Below are positions 28,804 through 35,970 of a stretch of DNA of 64,000 nt, one piece after another. The stretch lies in assembly GCF_018408855.1 (NCBI RefSeq), contig NZ_AP024323.1, positions 682,001-746,000 of the forward strand, written 5' to 3'. Source of the stretch: Caballeronia sp. NK8. GTDB taxonomy: Bacteria; Pseudomonadota; Gammaproteobacteria; Burkholderiales; Burkholderiaceae. Under the pieces are notes generated by a model. The model ran no database searches. It had not been told where the DNA came from and was given only the letters and a program-made list of their open reading frames with translations. The stretch's first letter is position 1. Every line of letters begins with the position of its first letter. Position numbers and translations under genes: made by a program.

Positions 28804-29685
28804 TCAGTCATGAGCCACCGCGAGAAGCTGCTGCGTCAACGGATGATGCCGCCCGCGCCGCGATACGATCGCATGCACTTCCTCCTTCACCTCGGGCGAG
28901 CGGCCGAGCCAGCGTAGGCCGCGTAACAGCGGCACATCGCCCGCGCCGAATTCCGCGAGCGGAAACACGCCGAGGCCGCGCGCGCCGAACACGGCCATCA
29001 GCGCGCTGTCCTCGAATTCGCCGACGATACGCGGCGCGATGCCTTGCGTCTCCAGCCAGCGATCTAGCCGCGCGCGCAGCGACGAATGGCCCGTCGGCAG
29101 CAGCATGGGCAACGATGCGAGACTGCGCGGGAACTGGTCGATGGCGCTCTTGCGCACGAGGGAAGCGGGTCCGTACCAATCCACCGGCGACGCGATCAGC
29201 CGCTCGCTCGTGAGACGCAGATTCTGATTGTGCGGCGCGGCGTGGCTCGCCAGCACCAGATCGAGCCGATGCAGCGCCAGCTCGCCGAGCAGTTCATCGG
29301 TTTCGCCTTCGTGACAGAGCAGGCGCAGCGACGGATTGCCGAGCACCGGCGCGAGCAGCGCATGCGCTGCAAGCTTGGAGATGCCGTCCGACAGCCCCAC
29401 CGCGAGACGCGCGAGCGTGCCGCTCGCCGCTTCGCGCACTTCGTCCTGAATCAGCTGGCCGATCTGAAAGATTTCCTCGGCGCGCGCGAATGCCGCCTGT
29501 CCCGCTTCGGTCATCGTGACGCCGCGTCCCGCGGGTTTGAGCAGTTGATGACCGAGCGCTTTTTCCAGTTCGCGCACTTGCGCGCTGATGGTCTGCACGG
29601 CCATGTCGAGCCGTTCCGCCGCGCGCGCGAAGCCGCCTTCCTTAACGACTACCCAGAAGTAATGCAGATGCCGATAGTTGAGCAT
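28804..29685 (-). CDS. LysR-family regulator, NhaR-like
   Basis: 293 residues. The N-terminal helix-turn-helix MLNYRHLHYFWVVVKEGGFARAAERLDMAVQTISAQVRELEKALG is the NhaR-type version, characterised by NYRHLHYFW and QTISAQV. The effector domain follows (LAVGLSDGISKLAAHALLAPVL ...). In E. coli NhaR activates the nhaA sodium/proton antiporter. Here the gene is instead divergent from a TerC-family gene, with a 143-bp shared region containing a candidate dyad, so it probably regulates TerC in response to cations or pH (inference). Confidence 0.85.
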   Translation of the reverse strand: MLNYRHLHYFWVVVKEGGFARAAERLDMAVQTISAQVRELEKALGHQLLKPAGRGVTMTEAGQAAFARAEEIFQIGQLIQDEVREAASGTLARLAVGLSDGISKLAAHALLAPVLGNPSLRLLCHEGETDELLGELALHRLDLVLASHAAPHNQNLRLTSERLIASPVDWYGPASLVRKSAIDQFPRSLASLPMLLPTGHSSLRARLDRWLETQGIAPRIVGEFEDSALMAVFGARGLGVFPLAEFGAGDVPLLRGLRWLGRSPEVKEEVHAIVSRRGRHHPLTQQLLAVAHD

Positions 29686-29723
29686 GTGTACCTCGTCTTC
29701 GCCTTCTTTCGCAAAACGGGTTA

Positions 29724-29750
29724 CTTCGAAAAAACCGAAGCATGGCTTCG
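29724..29750. promoter_or_regulatory. CTTCG/CGAAG dyads in the nhaR-like/terC divergent region
   Basis: CTTCG-N7-CGAAG is followed after 5 bp by CTTCG again. The first dyad (17 bp, interrupted) has the size and form of a LysR-type T-N11-A operator and lies between the two divergent starts. Confidence 0.45.
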
Positions 29751-29828
29751 ATTATCGCTGATTTTTCCGGACGAGAGATCGGCCGATGATGGCGCGATAC
29801 ATCCAGTCAATCAAAACTCTCCCTGCTC

Positions 29829-30617
29829 ATGGAATATCTCCTTTCGCTTGCCGTCGATCCCGCCGTATGGGCCGCACTCGTCACGCTGATCGTGACGGAA
29901 GTCGTGCTCGGCATCGACAATCTCGTCTTCATTTCCATTCTCAGCAACAAACTGCCCGTCGCACAACGCGCGCGTACCCAGCGTATCGGCATCCTGCTCG
30001 CGCTCGTCATGCGGCTCGCGCTGCTCGGCACGGTCGCGTGGATCACGCAATTGACCGCGCCGGTGTTCTCGCTTTTCGATCACGCTTTCTCGTGGCGCGA
30101 TCTCATTCTGCTCGCGGGCGGCCTGTTCCTCGTCTGGAAGGCGACCAAGGAAATGCATCATCACCTCAGAAAGGATCACGACGATGCGCCGGGTATCGCG
30201 TCGAGCGTCGTCAGCATCACGGCGTGGTCCGCGATCGGCCAGATCCTGCTGCTCGACCTCGTGTTCTCGGTCGACAGCATCATCACGGCGGTCGGCATGA
30301 CCGAGCATCTGCCGATCATGTACATCGCCGTCATCTTCGCCGTCGCGACGATGCTCTTCGCCGCGCAGCCGCTCTCGCGCTTCATCGAACGTAATCCGAC
30401 GGTCGTCACGCTGGCGCTCTCGTTCCTGCTCGTGATCGCGATGACGCTGATCGCCGAAGGTTTCGGAACTCACGTACCGAAGGGCTACATCTATGCGGCG
30501 ATGGGTTTTGCCGGATTCGTCGAAGGGTTGAACCTGCTCGCGCGTCGCGGCAAGGGCAAGCGCGAAAGGGATATGCAAACTCAAAGCCGCGCGCGCCTCG
30601 ATGGCGTTTCCGGCTGA
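29829..30617 (+). CDS. TerC-family integral membrane protein
   Basis: 262 residues, about seven membrane helices. The conserved TerC signatures are present: [20 protein letters not shown] near residue 24 and the repeat [23 protein letters not shown] near residue 140, both with the intramembrane Asp that may bind metal. TerC proteins are linked to tellurite resistance, Mn2+ export and calcium-related envelope stress. No terZABDE genes are nearby. It is divergent from an NhaR-like regulator. Confidence 0.9.
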   Translation: MEYLLSLAVDPAVWAALVTLIVTEVVLGIDNLVFISILSNKLPVAQRARTQRIGILLALVMRLALLGTVAWITQLTAPVFSLFDHAFSWRDLILLAGGLFLVWKATKEMHHHLRKDHDDAPGIASSVVSITAWSAIGQILLLDLVFSVDSIITAVGMTEHLPIMYIAVIFAVATMLFAAQPLSRFIERNPTVVTLALSFLLVIAMTLIAEGFGTHVPKGYIYAAMGFAGFVEGLNLLARRGKGKRERDMQTQSRARLDGVSG

Positions 30618-30646
30618 CCCTCGAGCCGGCGTGCGCGCTTCGCTTA

Positions 30647-30661
30647 TCCACAGTTTCTGTG
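30647..30661. repeat. left copy of a 15-bp direct repeat flanking an accessory island
   Basis: TCCACAGTTTCTGTG is repeated exactly at 34207-34221. It contains a perfect DnaA-box-like TTATCCACA (30644-30652) and is itself a CACAG/CTGTG dyad. The segment between the copies is AT-richer and full of broken genes. Confidence 0.6.
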
Positions 30662-30755
30662 CACAAGCACGGTTGCAGTTGCATACCTCAGTTGCGCTGG
30701 CTTAGAGCTAAGGTATGTTTAGTGCCACAGCCTTAATGTTCATGGAGTTTGTTAT

Positions 30756-31156
30756 GTGAGCACCCCTCTCACCACGACCACGACCACGACCAATAATCAG
30801 AAGAAAAAGACTACGCCGACGAGTACCGGGAAGCCGCAGGAATCGAAAGCCCCGACGCCACGCAGAAGCCGACCCATCCGAGGGAAAACGAACAGATCGA
30901 GGCATTCGCACAGGTGTTCGCACAAAAGTTCGAAGTGCCGCCGATCCTCGTTCGCTTCGAGAATGGCAAGTGGCTAATCGTTGACGGCCATTTGCGAACC
31001 AAGGGTGGCCGCCATGTTTCTGACGCGAAAAGCTACGGACTTCATCTTTTTCGCGTCAAAAGTATGACCACACTACTCAGTATCGCCGCCCTTGAAGCCG
31101 CCATTGAGCGCCTGGAAGGCGTCGCTGTGAAAAATCCTTCTGATACAGGGCGCTAA
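30756..31156 (+). pseudogene. frameshifted hypothetical gene
   Basis: A GTG start with GGAG upstream reads MSTPLTTTTTTTNN and then becomes Arg/Ser-rich nonsense. From about 30798 a different frame reads as a coherent protein: SEEKDYADEYREAAGIESPD, then QIEAFAQVFAQKFEVPPIL, then VRFENGKWLIVDGHL, and on to a stop at 31156. Adding one base within AATAATCAG (about 30795-30798) would join them as NNSEEKDYA. The frame-restored protein would be about 133 residues. I do not recognise the family. The FENGKWLIVDGH segment suggests a small enzyme-like or phage-cargo protein. A sequencing error in the record is an alternative explanation. Confidence 0.55.
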
Positions 31157-31778
31157 GAAAACCGTTCGTCCGTCGAGTATCGATCTGCCCTTGTTGCCAG
31201 CCTATTCATTCGACATACAGGCCGATGGCTGTTTAAGCATCGCGCGATGGAAGAAAACGCGCTTCGAGCCTTCGTATCCCGGCTGACCATCGACTGGTCG
31301 CTGAAGAACGCCGCCTTCATCTGCGCCATGACGACCGTCTTGCCGAGCTGCGAGAGGTCGGGGATGGCGTGGGTTCGACCAGGGTGGGCGCGTCGGCGCT
31401 GCCCTGAAACAGGACGCGCATCCACGCGACCAGTACGTCGTTTTTGTGCTAGGTGAGACTGACGTGAATATCGATGCCGGAGTCCGCGACGAGCTGGGCG
31501 TCGCACGGATCGAGGATGCCGTGGTACTGGCGGTAGGAGTTGTTCGGCGCTTCATCGACCGTGACCGCACCTATACGGTCGGTCGCGCGCCAGCGGCGGG
31601 CGCGGTCGGAGCGGGCGCGCACGAGCAGGGCTACCGGATCGAGCATCTTGGGGTCGGTGGGGGTGGCCTCGCCGGCCTCGGAGCGGGCCGAAGCGCGACG
31701 GTCTTGCGCGCGTTTGTTCGCGGAACCCGGCGGACGACCAGGACCGCGTTTCGTTGATGCGTGCGTGAGTGTGGACAT
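31153..31778 (-). pseudogene. decayed hypothetical gene with in-frame amber stop and frameshift
   Basis: From the ATG at 31778 (GGTGGCGAT upstream) the frame reads STLTHASTKRGPGRPPGSANK and continues to DSGIDIHVSLT, then TAG at 31449-31451. Past the TAG the same frame stays protein-like (HKNDVLVAWMRVLFQGSADAPTLVEP). Near 31375 sense continues only after a one-base shift (HAIPDLSQLGKTVVMAQMKAAFF, to a stop near 31153). The reconstructed product would be about 205 residues, with a basic AT-hook-like GRPPGSANK start. I do not recognise the family. Its position among other broken phage-like genes suggests mobile-element origin. Confidence 0.5.
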
Positions 31779-32075
31779 ATCGCCACCACAGGCACATGGA
31801 CGGCTAATGCCAGCAAACGGAATGCTGGTCAATCCCAGCAGAATGCCCTGGACTGTTCCACATATCCCACAAAATCATTTCATTGTTTGATCGTTGATGC
31901 AGGATTGAAACGTAATACAACTAAAAAAATTCCGAAATACAGATTTAGTAGAAATCCTCTTTTGATATTACAGATTGCTTGCGGTATTCATATGATTACC
32001 CGAAAGGGATTTGACGTGACCCATTCGGGCGTTCCCCGTCGGTAATTCATTTGTTCATTTCATAGGATAGCTAAA
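31779..32075. other. AT-rich non-coding stretch before the paralogue pair
   Basis: About 300 bp with long A/T runs (31905-31975), clearly different from the surrounding high-GC DNA. No gene is supported. It probably contains the promoter of the following gene: TTGTTCATTTCAT at 32051-32063 recurs before the second paralogue. Confidence 0.5.
32051..32063 (+). promoter_or_regulatory. TTGTTCATTTCAT element upstream of first paralogue
   Basis: The same 13 bases occur at 32830-32842, in each case 12-13 bp before the start codon and just before the ribosome site. It appears to be part of the duplicated unit and may be a translation or promoter element. Confidence 0.5.
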
Positions 32076-32674
32076 ATGCCAACCGAGTGCATGTTCAGCA
32101 AAAATTACTCTATCAACCTCAACCCTCCCGTCGATCTGAACATGACGGCGAAGCCCACGCCCGCGAGCGGCTTCAGTCAAGTAGGAGGCGTGTTCAGTTC
32201 CTCCCCGACTTCTACGGTCCAGTCTGAATGCAATGCAATGCAGGGCAGGACGGACAGGCACTCAAAGCGCGTGCTGATTCCGTCATCACGGATTTTAATA
32301 ACTACATTGACGTAGATTCGACGCATCAGGCGATGCTTTTCGAAACGACTTATCGCGGTTTATTTTATGCGGTAAAAATCGAAAGCGACGCATGCCACTG
32401 GATCGGGGGCTACATTCCGCCTAACAACGGCGAGGTCGAGTTAGCAGATCCTGGCGACTCCGATGACAAGACGTGCATGAGTGGCGCGACGTGGAGCTTC
32501 TTCGTCACATTTTATATCGGCCCGACGTTTGTGCAGCCGACGTCACCGGTCTCATTCGAAAGTAAGCTAAATGCACACGGAATCTTTCGAATCTCGGGCG
32601 CGTCAGGGGACATCGACGAGCGACTGGTGCAGGTCGGCGATGTGAAGGCGAACGGAGCGATCTATCCGCAATAA
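32076..32674 (+). pseudogene. first member of a tandem pair of unknown proteins, put out of frame by a pentanucleotide repeat
   Basis: The ATG at 32076 (AGGATAG upstream) encodes MPTECMFSKNYSINL and reads to STVQSECNAMQG before going out of register and stopping at 32315. Three AATGC copies lie at 32227-32241. Removing one copy (5 bp) gives SECNAGQDGQALKA and an open frame to 32674, a 197-residue protein. That protein aligns end to end with the intact neighbour at 32856 (SECNTGNDGQALQA; LADPGDSDDKTCMSG versus LADPGDANDKYCMDG; HGIFRISGASGD versus HGNFRISGATGD). The gene is therefore an OFF state or a recent null. Family unknown; no signal peptide is visible. Confidence 0.65.
32227..32241 (+). 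repeat. pentanucleotide tandem repeat (AATGC)x3
   Basis: Three perfect AATGC units lie inside the coding sequence. Two copies (or five) would keep the gene in frame; three copies shift it. The paralogue has only GAATGCAAC at the matching place. Confidence 0.75.
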
Positions 32675-32829
32675 AAGTTGCTGGTCGTCATCGAGGAGAG
32701 TCCTAATACCACGCTGCGCTGAAGTGTGCTTCGGAATTTTTCATCACTGAACGAATCGCTTCATACGACTCGCCTTCACTAACCAACCTAAAGCTCGACA
32801 CCACTCAAGTGTCCCCAACGGTCATCTAC

Positions 32830-32842
32830 TTGTTCATTTCAT
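32830..32842 (+). promoter_or_regulatory. TTGTTCATTTCAT element upstream of second paralogue
   Basis: Second exact copy of the 13-bp element, 13 bp before the start codon and immediately before TTAGGAG. Confidence 0.5.
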
Positions 32843-32855
32843 TAGGAGTTCTGAT

Positions 32856-33497
32856 ATGGCTACTGAATGCATGTTCAGCGCGAATTATGCGATCAATCTG
32901 TCGTTCGCGGAAGATTTCAAGGTTTCAGGCATGACACCGCCTTCCGCGGGATTCGAAAGTCTAGACTCTTATCGGCAACAAGCAACTTCAAGCCAAACTG
33001 TGAAGTCGGAATGCAACACAGGAAACGATGGTCAAGCACTGCAAGCGAAAACGACCTCCACGCAGGTCAAGGATGCGACCATTAACGTCACGTTTGCCAG
33101 CGGAGCACCGTCGCTTATAGCGCAAGCGTTTCCCACAACATATACAGGTCTTTATTACTGGGTCGGCATACAACGGGACGGTAGTACGGCTGACCCGACA
33201 GACTATCAAACATGTGTGCAAAAACTCTATGGAGCGCTTCCACCGCTGAGGCTCGCAGAGGTGGTTTTGGCGGACCCTGGGGATGCTAACGACAAGTACT
33301 GTATGGATGGAAAGGCGTGGCGTTTCTGGGTGGGCCTTGCTGCATCGTCGGAATATCGGGCACCGAGTTCGCCCGCCCAGTTCAAGAGCACGATCAACCC
33401 GCACGGCAACTTTAGAATTTCGGGTGCTACTGGCGATAAGGATCAGCGAATCGTAACAGTTCAGGCAGTAGACATACAGGGAACCGTTAGCGCGTAA
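32856..33497 (+). CDS. intact paralogue of an unrecognised protein family (213 aa)
   Basis: ATG with TTAGGAGT upstream. The protein starts MATECMFSANYAINLSFAED, with no signal peptide or membrane segment, and is rich in beta-type, Thr/Ser/Ala residues. It has five Cys: TECMFS, SECNT, QTCVQ, and KYCMD are visible and shared in part with the paralogue. Conserved blocks are AEVVLADPGDANDKYCMDGKAW and AQFKSTINPHGNFRISGATGDKDQRIVTV. Base composition is closer to 50-55% GC by eye than its chromosomal surroundings. The overall size and beta-rich pattern recall inclusion-body (AidA/PixA-like) proteins, but I see no matching signature, so function is left open. Confidence 0.7.
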   Translation: MATECMFSANYAINLSFAEDFKVSGMTPPSAGFESLDSYRQQATSSQTVKSECNTGNDGQALQAKTTSTQVKDATINVTFASGAPSLIAQAFPTTYTGLYYWVGIQRDGSTADPTDYQTCVQKLYGALPPLRLAEVVLADPGDANDKYCMDGKAWRFWVGLAASSEYRAPSSPAQFKSTINPHGNFRISGATGDKDQRIVTVQAVDIQGTVSA

Positions 33498-33521
33498 TCC
33501 CGCAATATCCCGTGAGCAGAC

Positions 33522-33542
33522 TCCGGATACTGAGTATCCGGA
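33522..33542. terminator. 9-bp perfect hairpin after the paralogue pair
   Basis: TCCGGATAC and GTATCCGGA pair around TGA, 25 bp after the stop codon. No T-run follows. The remaining DNA up to 33721 holds no supported gene; it contains a second small dyad, AAGATGC-AA-GCATCTT, at 33658-33673. Confidence 0.45.
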
Positions 33543-33721
33543 GGAAATCAGCGTTATCGGTTTCCGGAAAGCAACACCGAAGCTCGACTGGCTCACAGAA
33601 CCTGCTTCTTCCTCATCCTCTCAGCCACGCCACGCTCGTCCCTCATCGTCGACCGCTAAGATGCAAGCATCTTTAGGCTTCTTCGCCTCGACGCAGAAAC
33701 AAGCTACTCGCTAGTCTGCAC

Positions 33722-33937
33722 TCAGACGTTCGTAATCCTGTGAATCGTCATCAAGAAGCACATCATGCAAACGTTAAAAAAATCACTGTACGCTTTCGTC
33801 ACGGCGGCACTCGTCATCGCCTCCCTCGCTGCATCGACGGAATCGTTCGCCGGTACGGTGTTTTTGTGGAAGTTCTGACCAATTCGGTAGCCGAATCTGA
33901 ATGTATCGCAAAGATTCTCCAGAATATCGTCACTCAT
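33722..33937 (-). CDS. small hypothetical phage-type protein downstream of a terminase fragment
   Basis: The ATG at 33937 has an ideal GGAGG ribosome site and overlaps the terminase fragment stop (TGATGAGTGA). The 71-residue product starts MSDDILENLCDTFRFGYRIG and has no signal peptide. The overlap is typical of phage late-gene order. I do not recognise the family. The end of the gene lies antisense to a 37-codon signal-peptide-like frame at 33765-33878, so only one of the two is likely real. Confidence 0.45.
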   Translation of the reverse strand: MSDDILENLCDTFRFGYRIGQNFHKNTVPANDSVDAAREAMTSAAVTKAYSDFFNVCMMCFLMTIHRITNV

Positions 33938-34198
33938 CACACCACCCTCCGTTGCCTGAGCCGCCTCGGCACGCCACCGTGTCACCCTCATCATCGACGG
34001 CCACGCGGGCGACGTGGGTACACAGATACTGGAACGCCTCGACCACGTGTGAGGTGCAGCCTTTCTCCGGTTCGTCCGCGTAGGCCACGCCAGCGGTACT
34101 CGTCGCGCGCAGCTTCTTATAGACATAAGACTTCCCAGCCCGTCGATCAGCACGGCGCACGCGGGGTCAATCACGCAGCCTGAGCGGCGGTTCAGCAA
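33930..34198 (-). pseudogene. phage terminase large-subunit-like C-terminal fragment, truncated and frameshifted
   Basis: The segment reads LNRRSGCVIDPACAVLIDGLG and, after a one-base shift near 34134-34140, KSYVYKKLRATSTAGVAYAD followed by EPEKGCTSHVVEAFQYLCTH. This is the ordering seen at the C-terminus of large terminases: a DPxC...LIDG block, a YxYxKL block, and an E/DKPEK...SHVxDAxQYL block. The ATPase part is missing: homology stops at about 34198, 9 bp before the right 15-bp repeat. A missing base after GGGCTGGG explains the shift. It shows the island derives from a prophage. Confidence 0.6.
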
Positions 34199-34514
34199 CC
34201 GAGATGTCCACAGTTTCTGTGATCAACCCTGTGGACAAGCCGGGGGACGCGCGCGCTATCGCGTTGAAGAAACTGACGAAAGCCGCCACGCTTTCAAACA
34301 CGAATTCGCCTTGCGTATCCCCCGGTAAGTGACTACGTTATGCGATAGCAACCGCTCAATCCTTTCGGTTCCCGAAACATCCGCAGAGGAAAGGTTGCGC
34401 GCCGCGGTCACCGCAATCAATCGTCGTCGGAATAAACAGAAGAGCCTGCGTCCGATTGGTCTGGACTTTGACCGTGGACTCGCTCCCTCGCAACCTCGGC
34501 GACAGGAGGGAAGA
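34199..34514. other. island right junction, no gene seen
   Basis: Contains the right 15-bp repeat (34207-34221), then CTGTGGACAAGC at about 34230, also similar to the DNA after the left repeat. A frame open from GTG 34329 continues into the subtilase-like gene but has no domain character before 34515. Confidence 0.5.
34207..34221. repeat. right copy of the 15-bp direct repeat
   Basis: Exact copy of TCCACAGTTTCTGTG at 30647-30661. It abuts the truncated terminase fragment and may mark an attachment or recombination junction. Confidence 0.6.
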
Positions 34515-35963
34515 ATGAGCCCGCATTGGGAGATCGGCACGGCAGGCGATGGTTTCGAGCGCGTCGCGCCGCAAGCGCTCGCGGCCATCGAGCGGATCGA
34601 TCCATACATCGTGTGGGCCAACGCGACGCAGTATCGCGACCTCGGCGGCATCCCGGCCGACCGTATTCCGATCGCCATCGAGATGAAGCAGGGCGGCGAC
34701 ACGGCGCGGCAATTTGCACAGACGATCGAACGCAACGGCTGGCAGGACTGGATCTGGATGTCGGCGCTATATCGCGACCCGCCGCCCGCGCTCGAAGCGA
34801 CGCGCTTCTGCACCGTGCATGTGACGCGCGAATTCTACGCGCGCCTGTCCACCGATCTCGCCGGCAGATTCGAGCGCTTCACGGAAGCACTCGCGATCAC
34901 GTCGCATGCCGACGCGCACATGGACCGTGCACAGGTCGATCACGCGCCGATGCACGCGCGACTCGGCAACGCCGTCGTCGGCCTGTGCGACGACGATCTC
35001 GCGTTCACGCACCGGCGTTTTGCGGAGGACGCAAGCGGCGCGCGCACGCGCTTTCTCTGCTTCTGGAATCAGAACGATCCCGCCGATACCGCCGCCGATC
35101 TCGGCTACGGAAGCGAACTGCTCAAACATCAGATGGACGCGCTGCTGAGCGATGCGCGGCTGTCCGCCGAGACAGCGCAAGCATCGGGCGGTGCGCGCGT
35201 CTACAGTTTCGCAGGCAGCGATCACGACGATCATGACACGCACGAGCACGCGCCCTTGCCGATGATCGGCGTGCAACTCAAGAGATGCTGCCGCACGATG
35301 CGCCACGCCTTCGGTCCCTGTCTCGACGCCGAACTGCTCGATGCGGTCCGCTATATCGTGCAGCGCGCGCAGGAGATCGGCGGCGCGGCGTGTCACGCGC
35401 TCGTCAGCGTTAGCGCGGGCAATGCCGCATGGCGGCAGGATGGCAGTTCGCTCATCGAAAGCGCGCTCGACGAATTGATGGACACAGGCGCGTGCTCTGT
35501 CGTGCTGCCCACGGGCAACGTCGACATGTCGCGCTGCCGTGGCGCGCTGAAGATCGCGGAGCACACGATATCGGAGTTATGCTGGCCGGTGCGTGCGCAG
35601 TCTTCATCGCCGAGCCTCGCGGAAATCTGGTTCGCAAGCGACGCCACCGCGCCCAGCGTCGACGTGCAGATCGTGCCGCCCGGCGGGACGCAGAGCGGGT
35701 GGTTCACGCTCGGCGACGTCGGCGCTTACACGCGCGGCGGCGAAACGATCTGCACCGTGGTGCACCTCGGCCGTGGCGCGCGCGGCGACGGGCATATGAT
35801 TCTCATCGCGCTCGCACCGACCGCGGCGCGCAGCGGCATGCGTCGCGCGGCGGCGGGCGAGTGGCGCATTCGCCTGAGGAACAACGCGCGCCCGAGCGTC
35901 ACCGCCTATGCGTGGATGCGGTGCGACGAATCCTCCGACGAGACGCCGCCAGCGGAAGCCTGA
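34515..35963 (+). CDS. subtilase-like (S8-related) protein with eroded catalytic motifs
   Basis: 482 residues from ATG 34515, which has AGGAGGGAAGA upstream. A longer frame from GTG 34329 lacks such a site. The middle follows the layout of large bacterial S8-like peptidases: VVGLCDDDLAFTHRRF (154-169) where GVIDDGIAFAH is expected, TRFLCFWNQND, DLGYGSELLKHQMDALL, then HDTHEHAPLPMIGVQL where HGTHVxD...IIGVQL is expected, DAVRYIVQRA, HALVSVSAGNAAWRQDGSSLIESALDEL and VVLPTGN. The glycines of the Asp and His motifs are replaced and no GTS-x-A catalytic Ser block is visible, so it may be inactive or not a protease. It lies just outside the island. Confidence 0.6.
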   Translation: MSPHWEIGTAGDGFERVAPQALAAIERIDPYIVWANATQYRDLGGIPADRIPIAIEMKQGGDTARQFAQTIERNGWQDWIWMSALYRDPPPALEATRFCTVHVTREFYARLSTDLAGRFERFTEALAITSHADAHMDRAQVDHAPMHARLGNAVVGLCDDDLAFTHRRFAEDASGARTRFLCFWNQNDPADTAADLGYGSELLKHQMDALLSDARLSAETAQASGGARVYSFAGSDHDDHDTHEHAPLPMIGVQLKRCCRTMRHAFGPCLDAELLDAVRYIVQRAQEIGGAACHALVSVSAGNAAWRQDGSSLIESALDELMDTGACSVVLPTGNVDMSRCRGALKIAEHTISELCWPVRAQSSSPSLAEIWFASDATAPSVDVQIVPPGGTQSGWFTLGDVGAYTRGGETICTVVHLGRGARGDGHMILIALAPTAARSGMRRAAAGEWRIRLRNNARPSVTAYAWMRCDESSDETPPAEA

Positions 35964-35970
35964 ACCACGC

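Noticed and set aside
31761..32045. 94-codon plus-strand frame in the island
   Set aside because: Overlaps a better-supported minus-strand gene start and AT-rich non-coding DNA; no protein-like features.
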